From positions 1 to 40,157 of the forward strand of contig CAIMQW010000084.1 of the NCBI GenBank assembly GCA_903843705.1: DNA of 40,157 nucleotides, read 5' to 3'. The position numbers and the translations under genes were made by a program. Below the pieces are notes generated by a model. It saw nothing but the letters and a program-made list of their open reading frames with translations. It was not told where the DNA came from and searched no databases. How positions within the stretch are numbered: the stretch's first letter is position 1; each line of letters opens with the position of its first letter. Positions 31,796 through 39,539 of the stretch are shown here, piece after piece. Source of the stretch: an uncultured Holophagaceae bacterium. GTDB lineage: Bacteria > Acidobacteriota > Holophagae > Holophagales > Holophagaceae.

Positions 31796-32479
31796 ATGGA
31801 GCCGCTGATCCACCTCGCCGTGGTCGATTCCACCCAGGCCTTCCTGCGCCGGAATCCCCAGCTCGGTTTCTGTACGGTCCTGGCGGACGGCCAGACCGAG
31901 GGACGGGGGCGGCAGGGCAACTCCTGGGAGAGCCCGATCGGCGCCGGACTGTGGCTGTCCGCGGCGCTGCCGCCCCACCTGGGCCAGGCTCCGGGGTTGG
32001 TAATTCAGCGGGCCATGAGCGCCGTCGCCCGCGTCCTGGACCCTCTGGGACAGGTGCTCGGCCTCAAGTGGCCCAACGACCTAGTGGCCTGGAAGGACGG
32101 CCAGCTGGTGAAGGTGGGCGGCATCCTGGGCGAGCAAGTCGGGGCCCGCCTGATCCTGGGGCTGGGGGTGAACCTGACCTCCGCACCCGACCTCCCAGAG
32201 CGCCCCATCGCGCCCGCCTGCCTGCTGGAGCTGGGGTTAGCCATCCCTTCGACCGTGGAACTGGCTATCGGTATCGCGAAGGCATGGAATAATTTAGGCG
32301 AGGATCTTCAACCACTCTTCCGATGGCCCGAAGCGGGATCCCCCCTCCGCTGGGAAGAGGGACAGGGCACCTGCCTGGGCTGGGAGCCCGATGGCCGCCT
32401 CAAGGTGGCCTGGGCCGAAGGCATCCGGCGGCTCAGCGCCGGGGACGTCCATGGGCTCTTCTCAACCCGCAAGGGATGA
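31796..32479 (+). CDS. birA: Biotin--[acetyl-CoA-carboxylase] ligase, class I without DNA-binding domain
   Basis: BirA attaches biotin to the carboxyl-carrier protein through biotinyl-AMP. The 227 residues start directly in the catalytic domain, so the winged-helix repressor domain is absent and it should not regulate biotin genes. DSTQ (11-14), GRGRQGNSW (36-44, the adenylate loop GRGRxGRxW), LKWPND (90-95) and KVGGILGE (106-113) are clear. ATG 31796 follows the coaX stop by three bases. It converges on the metallolyase gene with 15 bases between. Confidence 0.92.
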   Translation: MEPLIHLAVVDSTQAFLRRNPQLGFCTVLADGQTEGRGRQGNSWESPIGAGLWLSAALPPHLGQAPGLVIQRAMSAVARVLDPLGQVLGLKWPNDLVAWKDGQLVKVGGILGEQVGARLILGLGVNLTSAPDLPERPIAPACLLELGLAIPSTVELAIGIAKAWNNLGEDLQPLFRWPEAGSPLRWEEGQGTCLGWEPDGRLKVAWAEGIRRLSAGDVHGLFSTRKG

Positions 32480-32494
32480 AGAGACATTAAGACT

Positions 32495-33697
32495 TCAGAG
32501 CACGGCCCTGATCTCGGCTTCGCTGAGGATCCGGGTGCTGTTTTTGGCCGTCCGCAGGATGCGCTCGACCCGCTCGGCGTTGGGATCGTAGCCGTTCATC
32601 TCCAGCCAGTAGATGACGTTGCTATGGCCGGCCATGGGACCGATCTCGATCTCCTGGCGGCGGCCCACCAGGGCAGCGGGAACGCCGGAGTAGACGGCGT
32701 CGGCCAAGTCCACATCCCCCCGGTGGAGGGCCTTCACGATGGCGGCGGCGTGGACGCCGGTTCCCGTGCGGAAGGCATCGCGGCCCAGGACTGGATAGTT
32801 GGCGGGGATCTCGACCTCGCAGAGCTCGGCGACGCGCTCCGCTAGGGCGGGCAGGCCTGACAGGTCGCCCTTTGGATGGCCCATGAGGTGCAGGTTGATC
32901 ATGAGCTGGTCCAGGGCCACGTTCCCGCAGCGCTCGCCAATGCCCAGGATGCTGCCGTGGAGGCGGTCCGCGCCGGCCTCGAAGGCCGCCAGGGCGTTGG
33001 CCATGCCCAGGCCCCGGTCGTTGTGCCCGTGCCAGTCGATGCGCACAGGGTGGTCCTTCACCACCTCGTCCTTGATAAACCGCAGCAGGCGGCGCACGCC
33101 GTCCGGGGTTGCGTGGCCGCAGGTGTCCGAGAGGCAGATGGCCTGGGCACCCTCTTCCAGGGCGGCGGTGTAGAGGGCCTTCAGGACCTCGGGCCGGGCG
33201 CGGGTGCTGTCTTCGGTCACCATCATCACCGGCACCTGCTGGCGTCGGCAGAAGGCCACGGCCTTGCGGGCATGATCGACCAGGTAGGCCAAGTCCCAGC
33301 CTTCCACGTCCATGCGGATGGGGCTGGAGCCCAGGAAGGCACCGGCCTCCAGGGGAATGCCGACCCGCTGCTGGACCTCGGCCACCTGCAGGAGGTCCGC
33401 CTCCAGGGTGCGCACAGCCACGTTGGGACTGATGGGCAGACGATGGTCCCGGATCTCGACCATGAGGGCCTTCACCGCGGACAGGGCCTTGGGGCCAGCG
33501 CCGGGGATCCCCAGGTTTAGGGCGTCCACGCCCAGGCGGGCCAGGCGGTGCGTCAGATCGCGCTTGGCGGCGATATCTGGGTCCCGCACGGAGGGGCTCT
33601 GGAGTCCGTCCCGCAGGGTCTCGTCGTTGAGCAGAGGCACCCGGCCATCGTTGGAAGGCGGGCCGTTCCAGTCATTGATGAGGTCGTCGAGGGTCAT
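32495..33697 (-). CDS. DRE-TIM metallolyase (2-isopropylmalate/homocitrate/Re-citrate synthase-like)
   Basis: This family condenses acetyl-CoA with a 2-oxo acid. The 400 residues form one TIM barrel. NDETLRDG (24-31) is the catalytic and metal strand. HGHN (H223, H225, N226) binds the divalent metal. GIGERCGN and RTGTGVHAAA are found in the isopropylmalate/homocitrate group. The C-terminal LeuA regulatory domain is absent, so feedback inhibition by leucine is unlikely. No leu, lys or nif genes are nearby. The substrate could be 2-oxoisovalerate, 2-oxoglutarate, pyruvate or oxaloacetate. It follows the ppx gene after seven bases on the same strand and is probably cotranscribed. Confidence 0.82.
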   Translation of the reverse strand: MTLDDLINDWNGPPSNDGRVPLLNDETLRDGLQSPSVRDPDIAAKRDLTHRLARLGVDALNLGIPGAGPKALSAVKALMVEIRDHRLPISPNVAVRTLEADLLQVAEVQQRVGIPLEAGAFLGSSPIRMDVEGWDLAYLVDHARKAVAFCRRQQVPVMMVTEDSTRARPEVLKALYTAALEEGAQAICLSDTCGHATPDGVRRLLRFIKDEVVKDHPVRIDWHGHNDRGLGMANALAAFEAGADRLHGSILGIGERCGNVALDQLMINLHLMGHPKGDLSGLPALAERVAELCEVEIPANYPVLGRDAFRTGTGVHAAAIVKALHRGDVDLADAVYSGVPAALVGRRQEIEIGPMAGHSNVIYWLEMNGYDPNAERVERILRTAKNSTRILSEAEIRAVL

Positions 33698-33704
33698 CAG
33701 GAGA

Positions 33705-35204
33705 TCAGCCTACGGTGACTTCGAGCTTGCGGTCCAGCAGAGTAGCCAGGAGAGCGCCCTTTTCAAGGAAGGCCTCCATCTCCGGCTGGACATGGCCGCT
33801 GGCGTTCAGGCTGACCCGGAAGACCTGGTCGTCCAGCTCCGTCGAGAGATGGTGGACGGCCTGGTGGCGCCGGCGGTCGAGGGCATCCGCGACGCGGAGG
33901 ATGGCCGCGAGCTTGCGCACCACCTGCCGGTGCCAGGGCGCCAGGGCTCGGAAGGCCTCGTGCTTGGCGTGATGCGGCGCCTTGCCCCGGTGAAAGCGCA
34001 CTACCTGGGCCAGCAGATCCACCTCCTCGGGCCAGAAGCCGGGCAGATCGGCATTCCGAATCAGGTATTCCCCGTGCTTGTGGTGGCTCTTGTCGGAGAT
34101 GGAGAAGCCGATGTCGTGGAGCCGTGCGGCGAAGGCCAGCCACTGGCGCTCGGGGTCGCCCAGCTCGAAGTGGGGCTGCAGGGCCAGGAACAGCTCGTCG
34201 GCCAGTCGCACCACCTGGCGGCTGTGGCCGGGGTCGGGATCCAGGCGGGAGGCCAGTTGCTCGATGGAGGCGCGCCGCCGCTCGGCCAGGGGCGGAATGG
34301 CCGCGCCGCCGTGCTTGAGGGCCTCCCAGATCATGCCTTCACGGAGTCCCACCGGCAGGTGCCGCAGGGGCGGCGTCCCCAGCCACTCCAGGAGGGACAA
34401 GGTCCAGATGGCCCCCACGTGAAGCACCTCCGCCCGCTTGGGGTCCACGCCTAGGCGCTCGGTGCGCTGCAGTGCATCCGCCCGCCAGAGCTTCAGGGCG
34501 AAGGCCCGCAGCTGCTCGGCACTGCAGGCCTGGCCGCCGGGCGCCGCACCCCGGACGAGATCCTCCAGGGTGCCCGAGGTACCCAGGATCAGTGTGGGCT
34601 GGGGAAGCTCCGAAGGCAGGTCCCGGCGGGCCTTCTTGAGGATCCTCCGGGTAGTGCGGCGCAGACGCCGGAGGTCCTGGGCCGAGGGCGGGTTCGCCGT
34701 CTGGGCCGCGTCGGCCAGACGCTGCAGGCCCCAGGGCAGGGAGATGCTAGCGGCCACCCGGCCACCCTGCACCCAGGTCAGCTCGGTGCTGCCTCCGCCG
34801 ATGTCCACGAGGGCGATGGGCTCTACGGGGAACGGAATGGCGTGGGAGACGGCCTGATGGATCAGGCGGGCCTCCTCCTCGCCGGAGATCACCTGGATAG
34901 GAATGCCCAGCTGCTCCGCGGCTAGCACGAAGGCCTGGGCGTTCTTCGCGTCGCGCAAGGCCGCCGTGCCGCAGGCCATGACCGTCTCACAGCCGAAGTC
35001 CTGGATGACCTTGGCCATCTGGCCCAGGGCCTCCAGGCCCGCCTGGAAGGCCTCGGGGCCGATCTCGCCGGAGCGGGCCTGCCCCCGGGCTAGGCGAACC
35101 ATGGCCTTCTCCCGCGCCAGCACCCGCTGGCCGCCCATGGGATCCGCCTCCACCACCACCATGTGGATGGAGTTCGACCCGACATCAATGGCAGCGATAC
35201 GCAT
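33705..35204 (-). CDS. ppx: Exopolyphosphatase / pppGpp phosphohydrolase (Ppx/GppA)
   Basis: Ppx/GppA enzymes remove terminal phosphate from polyphosphate or pppGpp. The 499 residues fit the long form with a C-terminal HD-type domain. DVGSNSIHM (7-15) is the first ASKHA phosphate loop, ISGEEEARL (106-114) contains the catalytic Glu, and DIGGGSTEL (134-142) is the second loop. In the C-terminal part LHDIGFSIS and HHKHGEYLI form the HD-like helical domain. The start is ATG 35204, divergent from the deacetylase gene with 53 bases between. Which of the two activities dominates cannot be told. Confidence 0.9.
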   Translation of the reverse strand: MRIAAIDVGSNSIHMVVVEADPMGGQRVLAREKAMVRLARGQARSGEIGPEAFQAGLEALGQMAKVIQDFGCETVMACGTAALRDAKNAQAFVLAAEQLGIPIQVISGEEEARLIHQAVSHAIPFPVEPIALVDIGGGSTELTWVQGGRVAASISLPWGLQRLADAAQTANPPSAQDLRRLRRTTRRILKKARRDLPSELPQPTLILGTSGTLEDLVRGAAPGGQACSAEQLRAFALKLWRADALQRTERLGVDPKRAEVLHVGAIWTLSLLEWLGTPPLRHLPVGLREGMIWEALKHGGAAIPPLAERRRASIEQLASRLDPDPGHSRQVVRLADELFLALQPHFELGDPERQWLAFAARLHDIGFSISDKSHHKHGEYLIRNADLPGFWPEEVDLLAQVVRFHRGKAPHHAKHEAFRALAPWHRQVVRKLAAILRVADALDRRRHQAVHHLSTELDDQVFRVSLNASGHVQPEMEAFLEKGALLATLLDRKLEVTVG

Positions 35205-35257
35205 GGGACGATTGTGGGCAGGGCCTCCCCGATTGGGCCAGGAAACTTGGAGTAACC

Positions 35258-36187
35258 ATGATGAAATGCCTGCTCTGCCTGTTGCTCGCCGGGCCCCTGG
35301 CCGCCCAGCAAGTGGCCCTTAGCTTGGATGATGTGCCATTTCTGGTGCTGGCACCCCGGCTCGCCGCACCCGCCCAGCACAAGGCCATGCTCGCGGCCCT
35401 GAAGCAGAGGAACGTCCAGGCGATCCTCTTTGTGAACGGCATCAACGGCGGCGACACACCGGAGGGCAAGGCCCTTCTGCGCACCTGGGGCGAGGCCGGG
35501 CACCTGTTGGCCAACCACAGCTACAGCCACCTGGACCTCAACCGTGAGGACGTCTCCCTCAAGGCCTACGAGGCGGATGTGATCAAGGGGGAAGCTCTGA
35601 TTCAGGGCCTGCCGGGCTTCACTCGGCTCTACCGGTATCCCTTCCTGCGGGCGGGGGCCACCGTCGCCAAGCGGGACGGCTTTTACGCCTTCCTGAAGGC
35701 CCGGGGACTGGGCATCGGCCATGTCAGCATCGACACCGCTGACTATCTGCTGGACGAGCGGCTTCGAAAGCGCCTCGAGCGGGAGCCCGGTGCCGATGTC
35801 ACCCCCTACCGCGAGCTGTATCTGAAACACCTCTGGGCCTGCGCCCGGTTCTACAGCGCCTGGAACTGGGAGGTCTTCGGCCGGGAGATTCCCCACGTCC
35901 TCCTTCTGCACAGCCGCCTGCTGAATGGGCTGTTCCTCGGGGACGTCATCGACCACTTCCGCACGCAGGGTTGGACTTGGATTTCCCCGGGTTTGGCCTT
36001 CCGGGATCCGGTCTACGCGCTTATGCCCAGGAACCTGCCCGGAGGCGAGGCCCTCGCGGATGCCGTCTCGGCGGAACGGGGGCAGCTGGGTTTCGTGAAG
36101 GCCTGGCGTGCCGCAAAGACTGATCCCGACGACTTTCTTTTCTCCGAGAGCCGGCTGACCCAGCGCCTGGATCAGCTAGGGCTGTGA
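35258..36187 (+). CDS. Secreted polysaccharide deacetylase (NodB homology)
   Basis: This is an exported hydrolase that removes acetyl groups from a cell-wall or exopolysaccharide sugar. The 309 residues begin with a signal peptide (MMKCLLCLLLAGPLAAQQ). The NodB motifs are LSLDDVP (D24, D25) and HSYSH (H87, H91), which together bind the metal; RYPFLRAG is motif 3, and HVLLLHSR is the late catalytic-His motif. GGAG lies six bases before ATG 35258; the next ATG (35261) is equally possible. The neighbours do not show which polymer is its substrate. Confidence 0.87.
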   Translation: MMKCLLCLLLAGPLAAQQVALSLDDVPFLVLAPRLAAPAQHKAMLAALKQRNVQAILFVNGINGGDTPEGKALLRTWGEAGHLLANHSYSHLDLNREDVSLKAYEADVIKGEALIQGLPGFTRLYRYPFLRAGATVAKRDGFYAFLKARGLGIGHVSIDTADYLLDERLRKRLEREPGADVTPYRELYLKHLWACARFYSAWNWEVFGREIPHVLLLHSRLLNGLFLGDVIDHFRTQGWTWISPGLAFRDPVYALMPRNLPGGEALADAVSAERGQLGFVKAWRAAKTDPDDFLFSESRLTQRLDQLGL

Positions 36188-36188
36188 G

Positions 36189-36213
36189 AGGGCCCGGTCA
36201 AGCCAGTGGCCCT
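36189..36213. other. Short inverted repeat after the deacetylase gene
   Basis: AGGGCC (36189-36194) and GGCCCT (36208-36213) form a 6-base stem with a 13-base loop just past the stop codon. GGTCA/TGACC in the same stretch offers a competing 5-base stem. No T-tract follows, so termination is doubtful. The rest of the 96-base gap holds only the ribosome site GAGG before 36284. Confidence 0.25.
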
Positions 36214-36283
36214 GACCTCTGGTAACCGTTGCGCGGCTCCAGGCGGCCCGGCCATGCTCGATTCCACATTCTGAGGTGATCCC

Positions 36284-37498
36284 ATGGCCCTGACGGTGGA
36301 CGGCATTTTTTCACTCATGCCCGAGCTCTTCCTGCCTGAGAAGGCCCAGGGGCTCACGGTCTCGGTCTACTACCAGGTGACCGGCGAGGGCGGTGGGGAC
36401 TATGCCTGCCTCATCGAGAACGGCGCCTTCACGCTCAAGCGCGAGGCCAAATCGGACGCCACCTCTGTGGTGGTGATCGGCGCCGAGGACTGGATCGCCC
36501 TGAGCGAGGGCAAGCTCGATCCCATGCAAGCCTTCATGACCGGGAAGCTCAAGGGCACCGGCGACCTGGGCCTGCTGCAGAAGTTCCCCAAGTTCTTCAA
36601 GAAGCCCCAGAAGCAGGGCGGCCCCGTCAAGGCCCTCAAAGATCTGGTGTCCGCCCGCTTGGCGCTGGCAGGTGCGGGCCTTAAGGTCACAGTGGGGAGT
36701 GAGAGCTGGGGTGAGGGCGCCGAGGTGTCTGGCGACGAGGCGGCGGTGCGCGGTCTGATCTGCGGCCTGGCCGAGCCCGGCCCGGCCCTGCTTGGTGGCC
36801 AGCTGCGCTTTACCGGCGACCTGGGCCTGCTGCGGAAGGCCTGGAAGACCTGGGCCGCCGAGCCCGAGATCACCTATCCTACCACCCCCGGCGGCAAGGC
36901 CCTGGCCACCCTGCGGAAGCGCTACAAGGGCGGCGCCAGCGGCACCCTGGAGGTGAAGGTGGACGGCGTGTCCTACCGCCTGGAGTTCAGCCCCCAGGGC
37001 CTCTCAGTGCGTCCCGGCGAGGTCGAGGGCGGGTTCGCCCTGGGTATCACCGACGCGGACTTCGCGGCGCTCAACGCCGGGAAGCTGAACCTGGTGGCCG
37101 CGCTGCTGGCCGGCACCATCACCGTGAAGGGCGACATGAGCCAGGTGGCCGCCTACACCGCCTATTTTGATGCGGATGTGAACCCTGCCCAGGGACTGCT
37201 GGAGTCCATGCCCGAGCGGTTCAACGCGGAAAAGGCCGGGGACCTGGAGGCTATCGTGGGCTACCAGATCGACGACCTGGGCTACACCCTGCTGATCCGC
37301 CATGGGAGCTGCATGGTCTTCCCTCGCCTGTTGAAGCCTTGTGATACGATGCTGAAAGCCAAGGCCGATGACTTCATCGCCCTAAGCACCGGGACCCTGA
37401 ATGCCCAAGAAGCCTTCATGACCGGAAAGATCCAGATCGAGGGCGACCCCCTGCTCATGCAGAAAGTCGCCAAGAGCTTCAAGAGACCCGAAGCCTAA
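36284..37498 (+). CDS. Protein of four tandem SCP2 (sterol carrier protein 2) units
   Basis: SCP2 domains are small lipid-binding folds with a hydrophobic tunnel. This 404-residue cytoplasmic protein shows the SCP2 hallmark 'GKLxGTGDLGLLQK' four times: 86-100, 171-185, 276-288 and 380-394. Unit 1 (about 1-108) and unit 4 (about 300-404) are complete and similar (DWIALSEGKLDPMQAFMTGK against DFIALSTGTLNAQEAFMTGK). Unit 3 (about 203-300) is intact but more distant. Unit 2 (about 115-195) is shortened and unlike the rest. No enzyme domain is attached. GAGG lies before ATG 36284. The four-fold arrangement suggests internal duplication and a lipid-storage or lipid-transfer role; this is inference. 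Confidence 0.82.
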   Translation: MALTVDGIFSLMPELFLPEKAQGLTVSVYYQVTGEGGGDYACLIENGAFTLKREAKSDATSVVVIGAEDWIALSEGKLDPMQAFMTGKLKGTGDLGLLQKFPKFFKKPQKQGGPVKALKDLVSARLALAGAGLKVTVGSESWGEGAEVSGDEAAVRGLICGLAEPGPALLGGQLRFTGDLGLLRKAWKTWAAEPEITYPTTPGGKALATLRKRYKGGASGTLEVKVDGVSYRLEFSPQGLSVRPGEVEGGFALGITDADFAALNAGKLNLVAALLAGTITVKGDMSQVAAYTAYFDADVNPAQGLLESMPERFNAEKAGDLEAIVGYQIDDLGYTLLIRHGSCMVFPRLLKPCDTMLKAKADDFIALSTGTLNAQEAFMTGKIQIEGDPLLMQKVAKSFKRPEA

Positions 37499-37506
37499 GG
37501 CTGTCC

Positions 37507-37704
37507 ATGACTCGGCCCGCAGCGCACAAGGTTCCCTCGGCTCCCCCGGAACTGCGGCGGGCGGATAGGGTGGTACGCGCGACCCGAGCGATCCCCGTCA
37601 TGACGCTGTCCAGGCCGGCCGCCGAGCCACCAAGGGCCAATGTCTGCATGGGGCGCTGCGGTCACTGCGAAGTGCATCCCTGCCAGCTGCACACCCCGGT
37701 CTAG
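37507..37704 (+). CDS. Small Cys-rich protein, possible iron-sulfur or metal binder
   Basis: This is a 65-residue ORF starting eight bases after the SCP2-repeat stop. The N-terminal 45 residues are Pro/Arg/Ala-rich and unremarkable. The C-terminus carries CMGRCGHCEVHPC, four cysteines with a His between, near the end. The order C-x3-C-x2-C with GHC resembles the 2Fe-2S loop of dihydroorotate-dehydrogenase/hydrogenase electron-transfer subunits (C...GKCGHC), but nothing else of that domain is present. No clear ribosome site is visible. An antisense ORF of the same length overlaps it, so coding is not certain. Confidence 0.4.
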   Translation: MTRPAAHKVPSAPPELRRADRVVRATRAIPVMTLSRPAAEPPRANVCMGRCGHCEVHPCQLHTPV

Positions 37705-37722
37705 CCCTTTCCGTCGGGATCA

Positions 37723-38478
37723 TCAGGCGTCTTCCCACAGATCTCGCAGGCGCTGGTAGCCGGCGCGGCTGACGGGCAAGCGGGTGCCGTCGCGGAGGAC
37801 TGCATCGCGGTGCTCCTTGGTGTCCTGCTCCACGCGCACCAGGCGGTCGAGGTTCAGAAGGTAACTGCGGTGGATGCGGATGAAGCGCGCCGGATCCAGC
37901 TGGGTTTCCAGGCTGGCCAGGGTCTGCTGCTTGAGGATGTTCTTCCCCTCGGTGCGCAGCAGCACGTAGTCGTCCTGGGCTTGCACCCAGTCCAGGCGGT
38001 CCAGGTGGATCACCGTGACCTTGGGGCCGTCCTTTACCACGACGCGCTCCAGGGGCCGACCCTGCCGGGCGGCGGCGGCCAGCTCTGTGGCGGGGGGCGG
38101 CGGAACGGTGGGCTGGGCAGCGACCAGCAGGCGGGCCTTGGCCAGGGCCGCGTCGAAGCGCTCTTTCGCGAAGGGCTTGAGCAGGTAGTCCACCGCGTGG
38201 GCCTCGAAGGCCCGCAGGGCGTGCTGGTCATAGGCCGTGACGAAGATGACCGCGGGGCGCTTGCCCTCCGCCTCCAGTAGCTCCAGCACCTCGAAGCCGT
38301 CCAGCTTCGGCATCTGGATGTCCAGGAAGATCAGGTCCGGCTGGTGCTGGGCCGCGGCCTTCAGGGCCTCGAACCCATTGGCGCACTCCGCCGCCACCTC
38401 CATGTCCGGATGGGCCTCCAGGTGCTGGCGCACCACGGCGCGGGCCAAGTCTTCGTCGTCGATGATCAGGGCTTTCAT
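37723..38478 (-). CDS. LytTR-type response regulator
   Basis: This is a DNA-binding response regulator of 251 residues. The receiver (1-120) has the acidic pair IIDDED (6-9), phospho-Asp D53 in FLDIQMPKLDG, and K101 in LLKPF. A Pro-rich linker (about 124-135) leads to a LytTR domain (about 145-251) with VVKDGPKVTVIHLDRLDWVQ, FIRIHRSYLLNL and LPVSRAGYQRLR. LytTR domains bind direct repeats and usually control surface, biofilm or envelope genes. ATG 38478 overlaps the kinase stop by four bases (ATGA), so the two are coupled and almost certainly partners. Its target genes are unknown. Confidence 0.93.
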   Translation of the reverse strand: MKALIIDDEDLARAVVRQHLEAHPDMEVAAECANGFEALKAAAQHQPDLIFLDIQMPKLDGFEVLELLEAEGKRPAVIFVTAYDQHALRAFEAHAVDYLLKPFAKERFDAALAKARLLVAAQPTVPPPPATELAAAARQGRPLERVVVKDGPKVTVIHLDRLDWVQAQDDYVLLRTEGKNILKQQTLASLETQLDPARFIRIHRSYLLNLDRLVRVEQDTKEHRDAVLRDGTRLPVSRAGYQRLRDLWEDA

Positions 38479-39539
38479 GGCTCAGTCTCCAGGGGAAAGA
38501 CGAGGGTCACGCGGTGGACTTCTTCCAGGCTGGTGGCCTCGAAGCGGGCGCGGCTACCGAAGCGGCCCAGCAGCCGCTGGCGCACCTGGCGTAGGCCCAG
38601 CCCCAGGCCCTGGGGCGTGGGGGCGTCGGGGTCCCGGGGGTTCTCCACCCGAAGGATGACGTGGCCTTCGACCAGTTCCGAGGTGAGGACCAGGGAGCCA
38701 CCCTCGGGCAGGGCCGCGATGCCGTGCTTGATGGCATTCTCCACCAGGGGCTGGAGCAGCAGGGTCGGCAGCAGGGCTGGCTCCGTGGCGGGATCCACCT
38801 TCAGGTCCAGGCGTAGCCGGGTCCCGAAGCGGATCTGCTCGATGGCCAGGTAGGCCCGGGCCAGGTCCAGCTCCTCCCGCAGGGCCACCAGGCGGCGCTC
38901 GCCCAGGCCCAGGCTGCGGCGCAGGAACTCTGAGAGCAGCACGCACATCTCCCGGGCGCGGACTGGGTCCACGGCCGTCAGGGCCGACAGGGAGTTGAGG
39001 CTGTTGAAAAGGAAGTGCGGATTAAGCTGGGCGCGCAGGGCCTTCAGCTCGGACTCCTGGGCCAGCAACTGCAGTTCGGCGCCCTTGCGCTCCGCCTCCA
39101 GGGCGCGCGCCTGGGCCAGCATCAGGTAGCTGAGTGCCACCGAAGCCAGGTAGAGCAGGATGCCCAGGCCCGTGATCACCGGCAGGGCCACCTTGACCCT
39201 CTGGGGCAGGGCCCCAAGACCCGGGAGCCAGGCCAGCATCCGGGCCAGGAGCCAGGCCAAGCCCGCCCAGAGGCCACCCATGAGCAGCGCGGCGGTGCCC
39301 CAGGCGGCGCTCTGGGTGGACAGTCCTTCGGCCGTGTTCTGCAGGGGCAGTGCCCGACAGAGATACCAGGTGCCCAGGAACAGCAGCGCCCCCAGGAGGC
39401 AGAGGGGCAGGGCCAGGCTCGTGGCCTCCAGCCAGTTCCAGCCCTGACTGCGGGCGATGCCCGCCAGCAGCAGCGCGATGGGAACCCACCCCAGGAGGTA
39501 GGTTCCCAGCCGGGCGCGGCTGACCAGGAGCGGGTGCAT
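38475..39539 (-). CDS. LytS/YehU-type sensor histidine kinase
   Basis: This is a membrane kinase of 354 residues that probably phosphorylates the adjacent LytTR regulator. Four hydrophobic segments (about 12-29, 40-61, 82-107 and 118-142) precede a short coiled coil. The His_kinase motif is LNPHFLFNSLNSL with phospho-His H175. The ATPase has LLQPLVENAIKHG as N box and GLGLGLRQVRQRL as G box. There is no separate periplasmic domain, so sensing is probably within the membrane or through the LiaF-like protein. Its ATG overlaps the stop of that gene by one base (TGATG). Confidence 0.92.
   Translation of the reverse strand: MHPLLVSRARLGTYLLGWVPIALLLAGIARSQGWNWLEATSLALPLCLLGALLFLGTWYLCRALPLQNTAEGLSTQSAAWGTAALLMGGLWAGLAWLLARMLAWLPGLGALPQRVKVALPVITGLGILLYLASVALSYLMLAQARALEAERKGAELQLLAQESELKALRAQLNPHFLFNSLNSLSALTAVDPVRAREMCVLLSEFLRRSLGLGERRLVALREELDLARAYLAIEQIRFGTRLRLDLKVDPATEPALLPTLLLQPLVENAIKHGIAALPEGGSLVLTSELVEGHVILRVENPRDPDAPTPQGLGLGLRQVRQRLLGRFGSRARFEATSLEEVHRVTLVFPLETEP

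Noticed and set aside
37495..37692. 65-residue minus-strand ORF opposite the Cys-rich ORF
   Set aside because: No motif or ribosome site; the plus frame has the better arranged cysteines. Neither is proven.
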